A stretch of DNA of 64,000 nucleotides, taken from the NCBI GenBank assembly GCA_963696505.1, contig CAVOKN010000009.1:1-64000 (forward strand), in the 5' to 3' direction. Numbering within the stretch: position 1 is the first letter of the stretch; the number at the start of each line of letters is the position of its first letter. This DNA is from CAVOKN01 sp963696505 (GTDB taxonomy: Bacteria > Pseudomonadota > Gammaproteobacteria > Burkholderiales > Rhodocyclaceae). Positions 53,431 through 61,157 of the stretch are shown in pieces. Below the pieces are notes generated by a model. The model made no database searches, had not been told where the DNA came from, and worked only from the letters and a program-made list of their open reading frames with translations. The position numbers and the translations under genes were made by a program.

Positions 53431-54096
53431 CTACTTGTTCAACAGATAGCGGGAATCATCGAAGGTCGCGACCCAGGCCGGGCGATACACCACCATCAGG
53501 GTAATCGCCATGCCCGAGATCCAGGCCTCCGAAAATGCCAGCAGCACGTAATAGGGCAGATACTCGCTCAGCAGATACTCGGCACCGTAGGCGCCGGCCG
53601 CGAGCAGCAGCACCACCGCCGCCAGCCCGATCGCAATCACCGCCAGCGCCGCCCCGAAAAAGCCATTGACGAAGATGTAGACGAACAGGTGGCTGGGCAG
53701 GAAGCGCTCCGCCAGCCGCAACCAACCCCAGGCCGCGGCCACCGGCACCAGCACCATGACCAAGGCGTTGAGCGCGAAGCTGCTCCAGGCCGCCGCGCCG
53801 TTCGCCGTAACCCCCGCCAGCACCGCCAGCAGGCCGACCAGTGCGAGCTGCGGCCCGAAGGCCAGCACCATGACGGTGGCGCCCATCAGGTGCAGGTTGA
53901 GCCCCGGCTTGACCCCGGCCTTCATGCTCCACAGCAGCATCAGCACCACCACCGCCCCGGCCAGGACGTTGAATTGGGCCGTGTCCCGCAGCCGACCCCA
54001 GGGCGCGCGGCGCAGGCTGAATCCCAGCGCACCCAGCACCGGCAGCCAGGCCGTCAGCGCCCATGCCGTCGGGAAAAGCTGGTCGGGGAAGTCCAT
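53431..54096 (-). CDS. CbiM-like energy-coupling membrane protein (COG3235 type)
   Basis: 221 residues with six or so hydrophobic helices. LNLHLMGATVMVLAFGPQLAL and the early His resemble the CbiM/NikM metal-transport substrate-binding proteins (an H-x-x-x-G pattern near residue 70). The C-terminus reads YVLLAFSEAWISGMAITLMVVYRPAWV. No transporter ATPase is adjacent. Start MDFPDQLFPTAWAL is preceded by a hairpin region. It lies between acyl-CoA dehydrogenase and etfA, an unusual spot. Possible cobalt or nickel role by family only. Confidence 0.7.
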   Translation of the reverse strand: MDFPDQLFPTAWALTAWLPVLGALGFSLRRAPWGRLRDTAQFNVLAGAVVVLMLLWSMKAGVKPGLNLHLMGATVMVLAFGPQLALVGLLAVLAGVTANGAAAWSSFALNALVMVLVPVAAAWGWLRLAERFLPSHLFVYIFVNGFFGAALAVIAIGLAAVVLLLAAGAYGAEYLLSEYLPYYVLLAFSEAWISGMAITLMVVYRPAWVATFDDSRYLLNK

Positions 54097-54126
54097 GCTG
54101 GGAACGATCAAACAGCCGACTCTCTC

Positions 54127-54151
54127 CCCCGCCTGCGGTGGAGGGGCGGGG
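54127..54151. repeat. GC-rich inverted repeat (possible terminator/REP-like)
   Basis: CCCCGCC (54127-54133) and GGCGGGG (54145-54151) with an 11-base loop, between etfA and the CbiM-like gene. No T-run follows on either strand. Similar C-rich dyads are scattered in betaproteobacterial genomes, so it may be a REP-like element or a weak terminator. Confidence 0.45.
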
Positions 54152-54188
54152 TGGGGGCAGTCGAGCGCGGATGATTCGACACGGAAAG

Positions 54189-55133
54189 TCAGCCACCGCC
54201 AAGCGCCGAAGTCAGCTCCGGCACGATCTGGAACAGGTCGCCCACCAGGCCGTAGTCCGCCACCTGGAAGATCGGTGCGTCGGAATCCTTGTTGATCGCC
54301 ACGATCACCCGGCTGTCCTTCATGCCGGCCAGATGCTGGATCGCCCCGGATATGCCGACGGCGATGTAGAGCTGCGGCGCAACCACCTTGCCGGTCTGCC
54401 CCACCTGATAGTCGTTGGGCACGTAGCCCGCATCCACCGCGGCGCGCGAGGCCCCGATGGCGGCACCCAGCCGGTCGGCGAGCGGCTCCAGCAGGGCATG
54501 GAAGGCCTCCGAATTGCCCAGGCCGCGGCCGCCGGAGACGATTACCTTCGCGGCACCCAGTTCCGGCCGCGCCGACTGGGTCAGCTCCCGTCCCGTGCAG
54601 CGCGAAATCCCGAGGTCCGGCCCGGCCTCGATCGACTGCACCGGCGCCACGGCATCGCCCGGCCCCGCCGCATCGAAGGCGGTGGTGCGCACGGTGATCA
54701 CCTTGACCGCATCGCGGCTCTGCACCGTTGCCATGGCGTTGCCGGCGTAGATCGGCCGCACGAAGGTGTCGGCGGAGACCACGGCGGTGATCTCGGAGAT
54801 CTGCGCCACGTCCAGCAGCGCGGCGACCCGCGGCATCAGGTTCTTGCCGAAGCTGGTGGCTGGCGCCAGAACGTGGCTCATTCCCGCCGCCTGGGCGACC
54901 AGCAGCGGGGCGAGGTTCTCCGCCAGTTGATCGGCATAGTGCGGCGCATCCGCCAGCAGCACCCGGCTCACGCCCGCGACGCCGGCCGCCGCCTGGGCCA
55001 CCGCGGCACAACCGCTTCCGGCCACGAGCACGTGGATCTCACCGCCGATCTGTTTCGCGGCGGCGATGGTATTGAGCGTGGACTGGGTCAGCCCGTGGCG
55101 GGCATCGTGTTCGGCAATGACGAGTACGCTCAT
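54189..55133 (-). CDS. etfA: Electron transfer flavoprotein alpha subunit
   Basis: 314 residues. FAD-binding ETF signature VNAGYVPNDYQ-like AAVDAGYVPNDYQVGQTGK, GGRGLGNSEAFHAL, LYIAVGISGAIQHLAG, VAINKDSDAPIFQVADYGLV. Carries electrons from acyl-CoA dehydrogenase to ETF-ubiquinone oxidoreductase. Its ATG overlaps the etfB TGA (ATGA). The stop codon is within CTGACTTT (54192-54185). Confidence 0.95.
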   Translation of the reverse strand: MSVLVIAEHDARHGLTQSTLNTIAAAKQIGGEIHVLVAGSGCAAVAQAAAGVAGVSRVLLADAPHYADQLAENLAPLLVAQAAGMSHVLAPATSFGKNLMPRVAALLDVAQISEITAVVSADTFVRPIYAGNAMATVQSRDAVKVITVRTTAFDAAGPGDAVAPVQSIEAGPDLGISRCTGRELTQSARPELGAAKVIVSGGRGLGNSEAFHALLEPLADRLGAAIGASRAAVDAGYVPNDYQVGQTGKVVAPQLYIAVGISGAIQHLAGMKDSRVIVAINKDSDAPIFQVADYGLVGDLFQIVPELTSALGGG

Positions 55134-55883
55134 GGCAGCACCTTGGCTTCGTTACGCAGCTTGTCGAGGAGTTGGGCGACATCCGCCACCCGCGCGCCGG
55201 CCTGGCGTTTGACCGGTTCTACCACCTTGAGCGTGGTCAGCCGCGGAGCCACGTCGAACCCCGAGCGCGTCGGGCTTCAGGGTCTCCAGGGGCTTCTTCT
55301 TCGCCTTCATGATGTTGGGCAGGGTCGCGTAGCGTGGCTCGTTGAGCCGCAGGTCGGTGGTGACGACCGCCGGCATGGTGAGTTCGAGGGTTTCCAGCCC
55401 GCCGTCGATCTCCCGCGTCACCGTCGCCTTGTCCCCCGCGACCACGACTTTCGACGCAAAACAGGCCTGGGGCCAGCCGAGCAGCGCGGCCGCCATCTGG
55501 CCGGTCTGGTTGGAGTCGTCGTCGATCGCCTGCTTGCCGCACAGGATCAGGCCGGGTTGCTCCTTGCGCGCCACCGCGGCGATCAGCTTGGCCACCGCCA
55601 GCGGCTGGAGTTCGATATCGGTCTCGACCAGTACGGCGCGGTCCGCGCCCAGGGCCAGCGCCGTGCGCAGGGTTTCCTGACATGCCGCGACGCCGCAGGA
55701 CAGGACCACCACCTCGCTCGCCACGCCGGCCTCCTTCAGCCGCACCGCTTCTTCGACTGCGATCTCGTCGAAGGGGTTCATGGACATCTTGACGTTGGCC
55801 AGGTCCACCCCCGACCCGTCGCTTTTAACCCGCGCCTTGACGTTGTAGTCGAGGACGCGCTTCACCGCCACGAGAACCTTCAA
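55130..55883 (-). CDS. etfB: Electron transfer flavoprotein beta subunit, with one frameshift near the 3' end
   Basis: The frame from 55883 begins MKVLVAVKRVLDYNVKARVK and contains AMP-site motifs KQAIDDDSNQTGQMAAALL and LPNIMKAKKKPLETL. After PDALG the frame breaks at about 55255-55262 (a run of four G's on the minus strand). One base removed restores DVAPRLTTLKVVEPVKRQ and a stop at 55130 that overlaps the etfA start, giving the normal ~249 residues. The perfect gene overlap after repair shows the break is probably a sequencing indel. Confidence 0.88.
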
Positions 55884-55939
55884 AGCCAGCCTCCTGTTCG
55901 ATTGGGTGACCCAGCCAGTGTGTCACTTCCGATTCGGGT

Positions 55940-55968
55940 TTGACACCGCCGCCCGCCCGGGCCACAAT
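55940..55968 (+). promoter_or_regulatory. Sigma-70-like promoter for the TetR gene
   Basis: TTGACA at 55940-55945, a 17-base spacer, and CACAAT at 55963-55968. The large inverted repeat begins 3 bases after the -10, where the transcription start would be, so a bound repressor would block initiation. Confidence 0.6.
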
Positions 55969-55970
55969 TT

Positions 55971-56009
55971 CCATACGTTAGCGTACGGGACCCATACGCT
56001 AACGTATGG
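55971..56009. promoter_or_regulatory. 15-bp perfect inverted-repeat operator between etfBA and the TetR gene
   Basis: CCATACGTTAGCGTA (55971-55985) and TACGCTAACGTATGG (55995-56009) are exact reverse complements around a 9-base centre. Each arm contains its own dyad TACG-N4-CGTA, so it may bind two dimers. It lies in the divergent region of etfBA (minus) and the TetR-family gene (plus), the usual place for an autoregulatory TetR operator. Confidence 0.75.
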
Positions 56010-56029
56010 AAACAGGACTGTCAACTCAA

Positions 56030-56062
56030 CGGACACTCATCGGACACTCATCGGACCCTCAA
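56030..56062. repeat. Three tandem 11-bp repeats in the TetR-gene leader
   Basis: CGGACACTCAT (56030-56040), CGGACACTCAT (56041-56051) and CGGACCCTCAA (56052-56062). The 11-base period is one DNA turn. They lie between the operator and the preferred ATG at 56078, or would encode Arg/Thr/Leu/Ile/Gly/His-type repeats if translation began at 56006. Confidence 0.6.
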
Positions 56063-56077
56063 CCGGCACGATCCGCC

Positions 56078-56644
56078 ATGCCCCGCACCGCCGCTCCCCA
56101 GAAGCTGACTCTCGACCGCAGCGCCTGGATTCGTGCCGCCACCGAAACCCTGGCCGAGCACGGTGTCGAGGGCGTACGGGTCGAGTTGCTGGCCAAGCGT
56201 CTGCAGGTCACCAAGGGCAGTTTCTACTGGCACTTCAAGGACCGCGCCGACCTGTTGATGGCGCTGCTGGAGCAGTGGCGCGACGGACGCATCGCCGACA
56301 TCGTCAAGCAGACCACCGCCGAGGCAGGCGCCGAGCACGCCCGGATCTTCCACGTCATCGAGGTGTACAGCGCCGCGCGCAACCGCAAGGGCATACGCAT
56401 CGAACTCGCCCTGCGCGACTGGGCGCGGCGCGACGGCGCCGCCGCAGCGGTGGTGAAGGAGGTGGACGCCACGCGCCTGGACCGCGCCCGCCGCCTGTTC
56501 CTCGCCGGCGGTGTGCCGGACAAGGAAGCCACGTCCCGCAGCCTGCTGCTCTATGCCTATGTCTTCGGCCAGAGCATGATGAACTACGAAGGCCCCGACT
56601 TGCCCGAGCTCAAGCGCTGGATCGCCGAACGGATCGCGAAGTAA
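56078..56644 (+). CDS. TetR/AcrR-family regulator of the ETF / beta-oxidation genes
   Basis: 188 residues from MPRTAAPQKLTLDRSAW; ATG 56006 would add 24 residues encoded by tandem repeats and operator sequence, which is less likely. The helix-turn-helix is WIRAATETLAEHGVEGVRVE then LLAKRLQVTKGSFYWHFKD. The C-terminal domain is helical. Position next to etfBA with a palindromic operator suggests a repressor sensing acyl-CoA, similar in role to betaproteobacterial fatty-acid TetR regulators. The ligand is not determined. Confidence 0.85.
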   Translation: MPRTAAPQKLTLDRSAWIRAATETLAEHGVEGVRVELLAKRLQVTKGSFYWHFKDRADLLMALLEQWRDGRIADIVKQTTAEAGAEHARIFHVIEVYSAARNRKGIRIELALRDWARRDGAAAAVVKEVDATRLDRARRLFLAGGVPDKEATSRSLLLYAYVFGQSMMNYEGPDLPELKRWIAERIAK

Positions 56645-56669
56645 CTCCGCCTCTTCGCGACCAGCGCAT

Positions 56670-57470
56670 TCAGCGTCCCTTCCAATCCGGCTTGCGCTTC
56701 TCGATGAAGCAGTCGATGCCGTGCTGGGCGTCCTCGGTGACCATGTTGCACGCCATGGTTTCGGCGGCGAGCTGGTAGGCAGCGTCCAGCCCCATTTCGA
56801 GCTGTTTGTAGAAGAGCTGCTTGCCCATCGCCACCGCCACCGGCGACTTGGAGACGATCGCCGCCGCAAGCCGCTCCACCTCCGCATCCAGTTCCTCCTC
56901 GGGCACGACCCGGTTGATCAGACCGCGGGCGAGCGCGGCCCGGGCGTCGATGAAGTCCCCGGTGACCAGCATTTCGAAGGCCTGCTTGCGGCTGAGGTTG
57001 CGCGCCAGCGCCACGCCCGGCGTCGAGCAGAACAGGCCGAGGTTGATTCCGGAGACGGCGAAGCGCGCCCGCTCCACCGCCACGGCGAGATCGCACATCG
57101 CCACCAGCTGGCAGCCGGCCGCGGTGGCGATGCCGTGCACCCGGGCGATTACCGGCTGCGGCATTTCGGTCAGCGTCATCATCATGCGACCGCACTGACG
57201 GAAGATCTGCTGCTGAAATTCCTTGCGCGAGTCGGAGCGCATCTCCTTGAGGTCGTGGCCGGCGCAGAAGGCCTTGCCGGCGCCGCCGATCACCACCACC
57301 CGCACCGCCAGATCGCCGGCGATGGCGTCCAGCTCGCGCTGAAGTTCGGCGATCAGCGCCACCGACAGCGAGTTGAACTGGGTGGGCCGGTTCAAAGTCA
57401 GCGTTACGATGCCGCCGGCATCGTGGCGCAGAAGGACGGGTTGGTCTTCCGATTGGCTGGCTGCGCTCAT
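56670..57470 (-). CDS. Enoyl-CoA hydratase/isomerase family protein (ECHDC3-like)
   Basis: 266 residues, crotonase fold. Oxyanion-hole motifs GKAFCAGHDLKEM and VHGIATAAGCQLVAMCDLAVA, then FCSTPGVALARNL. One acidic residue usual in hydratases is replaced in the PGVAL region, as in ECHDC3-like members, so activity may be hydratase, isomerase or other. It is convergent with the TetR gene. The C-terminus EDAQHGIDCFIEKRKPDWKGR is typical of the subgroup. Confidence 0.88.
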   Translation of the reverse strand: MSAASQSEDQPVLLRHDAGGIVTLTLNRPTQFNSLSVALIAELQRELDAIAGDLAVRVVVIGGAGKAFCAGHDLKEMRSDSRKEFQQQIFRQCGRMMMTLTEMPQPVIARVHGIATAAGCQLVAMCDLAVAVERARFAVSGINLGLFCSTPGVALARNLSRKQAFEMLVTGDFIDARAALARGLINRVVPEEELDAEVERLAAAIVSKSPVAVAMGKQLFYKQLEMGLDAAYQLAAETMACNMVTEDAQHGIDCFIEKRKPDWKGR

Positions 57471-57536
57471 GCTGGTCTCCCAATGGCTGGACGTCGGCTC
57501 CGCTGCGCTGAACCGACATGCTGGTGGCGTTGTGGC

Positions 57537-57580
57537 GTTTGGTCGGTCGGATCAAGCGCGTAGCGCGGATCCAACAGGCT
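57537..57580. repeat. REP-like hairpin (GGATC...GATCC)
   Basis: GGATC (57549-57553) and GATCC (57568-57572) enclose a GCGCG/CGCGC-rich stem AAGCGCGTAGCGCG. This hairpin type recurs in many betaproteobacterial genomes. It lies between the enoyl-CoA hydratase start and the pqiC stop and may end the upstream transcript. Confidence 0.5.
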
Positions 57581-57581
57581 C

Positions 57582-58226
57582 CTAGCCGCCGGCGCAGCGC
57601 TGGGCGAGGCTGCCGCTGCCATCCACCTGCCTCAGCCAGTCCCGCAACTCGGTGGTCAGACCCCTCGCTGCCGCAGTCGTCGCGGCCACGCCGCCGCGGG
57701 CATCGGCGCTCGGTGCCGGCTGACTCACCGAGAAACGCTTGCGGGCGAGCAGCCGGTCGGTGCGGGGGGCGAGCAAGGTCGCCCTGACCTCGATGACGGC
57801 TGCGCTTTCGCTGGGCGACCCGAACGTCTGGATCAGTTCGTCGAGGTCGATCCGCAGATTGCACCCCGCGCCGGACACAGCCGTCTCGCTCGAAACGATG
57901 GCGCGGCGCAAGGCGGCCTCCAGCAGCTCGCCGGGCGTGGCAATCCAGCGGCTGTCGGCGTAGCTGTGGCGCTGCGTCGGCTGCTCGTACAGCAACCGGT
58001 ACTGCATGGCCTGGCTTGCCAGCCAGGACGGCGCTACGACGTCAACGTCACGCAGAGCGAAGGCCGGTGTCACGGCGGGTGCCGCCAAGGGTGGCCCGAG
58101 GTCGAATTCGCGGAACTGGGGCGCAGGCGGCGAGAATCCCTGGCACCCGCCGAGAACCACGACCAACAGCATCAGCATGCCGCAGCGCGGCGCATTCCGG
58201 CGATCCACTCCCTCTGCCTCCCTCAC
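57582..58226 (-). CDS. pqiC: PqiC/ABC-type transport auxiliary lipoprotein
   Basis: 214 residues. Signal and lipobox VVVLGGCQG, then an ABC_trans_aux-type domain: FALRDVDVVAPSWLASQAMQYRL, YADSRWIATPGELLEAALRRAI and LRIDLDELIQTF. Such lipoproteins form the outer-membrane-side partner of MCE transporters. It overlaps mlaD by 4 bases, confirming the operon. It replaces MlaC, which is not present here. Confidence 0.8.
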   Translation of the reverse strand: MREAEGVDRRNAPRCGMLMLLVVVLGGCQGFSPPAPQFREFDLGPPLAAPAVTPAFALRDVDVVAPSWLASQAMQYRLLYEQPTQRHSYADSRWIATPGELLEAALRRAIVSSETAVSGAGCNLRIDLDELIQTFGSPSESAAVIEVRATLLAPRTDRLLARKRFSVSQPAPSADARGGVAATTAAARGLTTELRDWLRQVDGSGSLAQRCAGG

Positions 58227-59164
58227 TTGCCCTTGCCGAAGCCGGTTTCGCCGGGGCCGGGCCGGCGCGGCCCCGGTCCGAACAGCACGCTCTGGGGCGA
58301 GTCCTCGATCTGAAGTAGGACGCGCGCGAGCTGGCGCGACGTGCCGGAAAGCTCGTGCAGCAACGCATTCAACTGGGGCAGCGTGCTGCCGACCAGCTCG
58401 CCACCGGCTTCCGCGCTCAGCGCGTCGACCTTGCGGCTCAGGCTCTGCAGCGCCGCCACGAGCTGGCGCAGTTCGGCGGCCAGGGGAGCGGCCTCGCCGC
58501 TGGTACGCTCCAGGTTGGCAAGGATCGTATCGAGGCGCTTCAGGTTGGCGTCGCTCGCCACATGACGGAACTGGGCGAGAACCTCCGGCAAGGTCTTGAG
58601 ACTGCGGTCGAGGCCCGCCGAGCCGCTCTCCAGATTGGCGAGCGTGGATTCGATGCGCGCCAGGTTCTGGGGCGACAGCACGGCATTGGCGCGCGTCAGA
58701 AGATCCTGCACCTGAACCAGTACGCGGGCGGCCGCTTCTGACAGCGAATCCACTGCTGCCCCCTTGAGCGCGATGCGCGGCAGTTCGCCGGGCGGCGCCA
58801 CGAGCGGCTCGCCATTGGAGCCGTCATCGTCGAGCTGCACGTAGGCCAAGCCGGTCACGCCCTGGAACATGATCTGGGCAGTCGTCGCGCGCGTGACCGG
58901 GTAATCCTCGCCGATGCTGATGCGCACCAGGATGTTGCGGCGGTCCGCCGGGTCGAGTTCGATGCTCTTGACCTTGCCGGCGCGCACGCCGCGATAGCGC
59001 ACCTGGCCCTGGGCGTTGAGGCCGGTCACGCTTCGGGTACTGACGACGAGATACTCGCGGCTCGCGTCCCGCTGCCCGGACAACCACCACACGGCAACGG
59101 CGGTGGCCAGAGCGAACAAAACGGTGAACAGGCCGGCGACAAGGGCGTGGGCGCGGTTCTCCAT
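58223..59164 (-). CDS. mlaD: MCE/MlaD-family membrane-anchored substrate-binding protein
   Basis: 313 residues. N-terminal transmembrane anchor (ALVAGLFTVLFALATAVAVWWL), then the MCE domain with VTGLNAQGQVRYRGVRAGKV and QIMFQGVTGLAYVQLDDDG. A long helical C-terminal tail (about residues 140-300, repeated Leu and Ala) is of the tunnel-forming type. Ends PGPGETGFGKGK. Carries lipids between membranes. Confidence 0.88.
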   Translation of the reverse strand: MENRAHALVAGLFTVLFALATAVAVWWLSGQRDASREYLVVSTRSVTGLNAQGQVRYRGVRAGKVKSIELDPADRRNILVRISIGEDYPVTRATTAQIMFQGVTGLAYVQLDDDGSNGEPLVAPPGELPRIALKGAAVDSLSEAAARVLVQVQDLLTRANAVLSPQNLARIESTLANLESGSAGLDRSLKTLPEVLAQFRHVASDANLKRLDTILANLERTSGEAAPLAAELRQLVAALQSLSRKVDALSAEAGGELVGSTLPQLNALLHELSGTSRQLARVLLQIEDSPQSVLFGPGPRRPGPGETGFGKGK

Positions 59165-59193
59165 TTCAGTGCCCGCCGGGCCGCCCCAAGGGC

Positions 59194-59239
59194 ACTGACG
59201 CCCCCTCGGGGGGCAGCGAACGAAGTGAGCGTGGGGGCA
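59194..59239. repeat. GC-rich REP-like element between mlaF and mlaD
   Basis: The core GCCCCCTCGGGGGGC hairpin is followed by a GAACGAAGTGAGCGTGGGGGC tract. Such elements recur in betaproteobacteria. It separates otherwise tightly packed genes of the transporter operon by 83 bases and could adjust downstream expression. Confidence 0.55.
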
Positions 59240-59247
59240 GTTTCACT

Positions 59248-60024
59248 TCAGGTCGGCGCGTGGCCGCCGCCCAGCGCGCGGCGAGCACGCCCGGAGCAGA
59301 AAAAATTGCGGATGAAGGGATGCTCGATCTGCATGATCTCGGCCAGCGGTCCGTGGGCGAGTATACGCTGCTCGTTCAGCACCGCGACGCGGCTCGCCAG
59401 GGCGGCAAGGGTATCCAGGTCGTGGGTTACCAGCACCACCGTCAGGCCGAGCTGAGCGTGCAGCGTGCGGATCAGCCGGACGAAGGTTTCCGAGCGGTCC
59501 GGGTCGAGGCCCGCCGTGGGCTCGTCCAGCAGCAGCAGCTCCGGCTCCAGCGCCAGGGCGCGCGCCAGGGCGACGCGCTTAACCATGCCCCCGGACAATT
59601 CAGCCGGCATAAGCCAGGCATGGCGTGGCAGCAGTTCGACCATGGCCAGCTTGAGCATGACGATATCGTGGATCAGCGCCGCGTCGAGCAGCTTCAGTTC
59701 GCGCAGCGGAAAGGCCACGTTCTGGAACACATTGAAGGCGGAGAACAGCGCCCCCTGCTGAAACAGCACGCCGAAGCGCTGCCGCAGTGCCTTGTCGCGC
59801 TGCGCCTGGCACGAGAACAGTGGCTCGCCGAAGACACGGATCTGGCCCTCGGTGGGCCGCAGCAGGCCGATGATCTGGCGCAGCAGCGTCGTCTTGCCGC
59901 TGCCCGAACCTCCGACCAACGCGAGCACCTCGCCCCGCTCCACGTCCAGATCCAGTTCGCGCAGCACCCAGTGTTCGCCGAAGCGTGTGGAAAGCGCGCG
60001 GATCTCGATGACCCTGGCGTTCAT
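59248..60024 (-). CDS. mlaF: MlaF-type ABC transporter ATPase
   Basis: 258 residues. Walker A VGGSGSGKTTLLRQ, signature ELSGGMVKRVALARAL, Walker B LLLLDEPTAGLDPDR, with VLVTHDLDTLAALASRVAVL. Drives lipid movement for the MlaE permease. Its ATG shares one base with the mlaE stop codon (TGATG). Confidence 0.93.
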   Translation of the reverse strand: MNARVIEIRALSTRFGEHWVLRELDLDVERGEVLALVGGSGSGKTTLLRQIIGLLRPTEGQIRVFGEPLFSCQAQRDKALRQRFGVLFQQGALFSAFNVFQNVAFPLRELKLLDAALIHDIVMLKLAMVELLPRHAWLMPAELSGGMVKRVALARALALEPELLLLDEPTAGLDPDRSETFVRLIRTLHAQLGLTVVLVTHDLDTLAALASRVAVLNEQRILAHGPLAEIMQIEHPFIRNFFCSGRARRALGGGHAPT

Positions 60025-61142
60025 CACGGCACCCCGATGGAACGGGTGGCGATGGCGAAGATGGCGTCCACCAGGATCACCGCGGTGATCGACGCCACCA
60101 CCGAAGCCGTCGTGTTCGCCGACAGGCTCTCGGTGTTGGGCTGCACCCGCAGGCCATAGTGGCTTGCCAGCAGGGCGACGATGATGCCGAAGGTATAGCC
60201 CTTGGCCAGCGCGATCCACAGGTTGGCCACCGGCACCACCTTGGGCAACTGTTCGATGAAGAAACCGTAGGCGATGTCGATCTGGATCTGCGCCGAGACC
60301 ATGCCCCCGAGCAGCGCCACGGCGCTGGTCCACAGCACCAGCAGCGGCATCGCGACGGCGAGCGCCAGCACCTTGGGCAGCACCAGGCGCAGGCTGCGCG
60401 ACACTCCCATGGTGGCCAGCGCGTCGATCTCCTCGGTCACCCGCATGACGCCCAACTGGGCCGTCATGGCCGAGCCGGAGCGCCCCGCCACCAGCACCGC
60501 GACCAGCACCGGCCCCAGCTCGCGGATGATCCCCAGGCCGAGGATGTTGACGATGTAGATGTCGGCACCGACGCTGCGCAGCTGCAGGGCCGACAGATAG
60601 GACAGCACCACGCCGATCAGGAAGCCGACCAGCGCGGTGACCGGCATGGCCTTGACCCCGCCCTTGTACAGGTTGGCCGAGATCTCGCGCCAGGGCATGT
60701 CGCCGGGATGGCGCATGACATGGGCGAAGTCGAGCACCAGCTGGCCGATCAGTGCCAGCAGGTCGGCGCCCTGATGCCACAGTCGGAGAACCAAGCCGCC
60801 CAGGTCGATCAGGCCTTCGTAGGGCGAGCGCGGCGGCCGGTGCCCTTCCCGTGCCCCCTGTACCGTGGCGATGCGCTGGAACACGGCAAGATGGCCCTCC
60901 GGCGCCGCGATACGCTGCGGCAGCCGATGTCCCCAGGCGCGCCACAGCAGCAGCGCGCCGACGCTGTCCAGCGCCGTCACGTGCTCCATGTTCCACTCGA
61001 TCTCCGGATCGCCAGCGAAGCGCAGGAGTTCGGCCTCGATCGCCTTGATCTGCGGTCCGGCCCCGATCAGCGTCCAGTTGCCCGCGAGCCACACCCGGCG
61101 CGCCACCGCGTCGGCGTCGAGGGCGATCGTCGCGCCGCGCAT
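60024..61142 (-). CDS. mlaE: MlaE-type permease with N-terminal STAS-like domain
   Basis: 372 residues. Residues about 1-100 look like a STAS domain (VWLAGNWTLIGAGPQIKAIEA, VTALDSVGALLLWRAWG); in Mla systems this is normally a separate protein, MlaB. Residues 110-372 are the permease, with VLVAVLVAGRSGSAMTAQLG and MRVTEEIDALATMGVSRSLRL plus four to five transmembrane helices. Start is 9 bases after the ppx stop, where a decamer copy lies. Confidence 0.9.
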   Translation of the reverse strand: MRGATIALDADAVARRVWLAGNWTLIGAGPQIKAIEAELLRFAGDPEIEWNMEHVTALDSVGALLLWRAWGHRLPQRIAAPEGHLAVFQRIATVQGAREGHRPPRSPYEGLIDLGGLVLRLWHQGADLLALIGQLVLDFAHVMRHPGDMPWREISANLYKGGVKAMPVTALVGFLIGVVLSYLSALQLRSVGADIYIVNILGLGIIRELGPVLVAVLVAGRSGSAMTAQLGVMRVTEEIDALATMGVSRSLRLVLPKVLALAVAMPLLVLWTSAVALLGGMVSAQIQIDIAYGFFIEQLPKVVPVANLWIALAKGYTFGIIVALLASHYGLRVQPNTESLSANTTASVVASITAVILVDAIFAIATRSIGVP

Positions 61143-61147
61143 GGTCG

Positions 61148-61157
61148 AAAGTCAGTC
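61148..61157 (-). repeat. GACTGACTTT decamer, copy 8
   Basis: Contains the ppx TGA stop, just before mlaE. Confidence 0.9.

Noticed and set aside
52105..54174. Long plus-strand open frame (about 690 codons)
   Set aside because: Antisense to the acyl-CoA dehydrogenase and CbiM-like genes; composition is low-complexity and no motif is seen.
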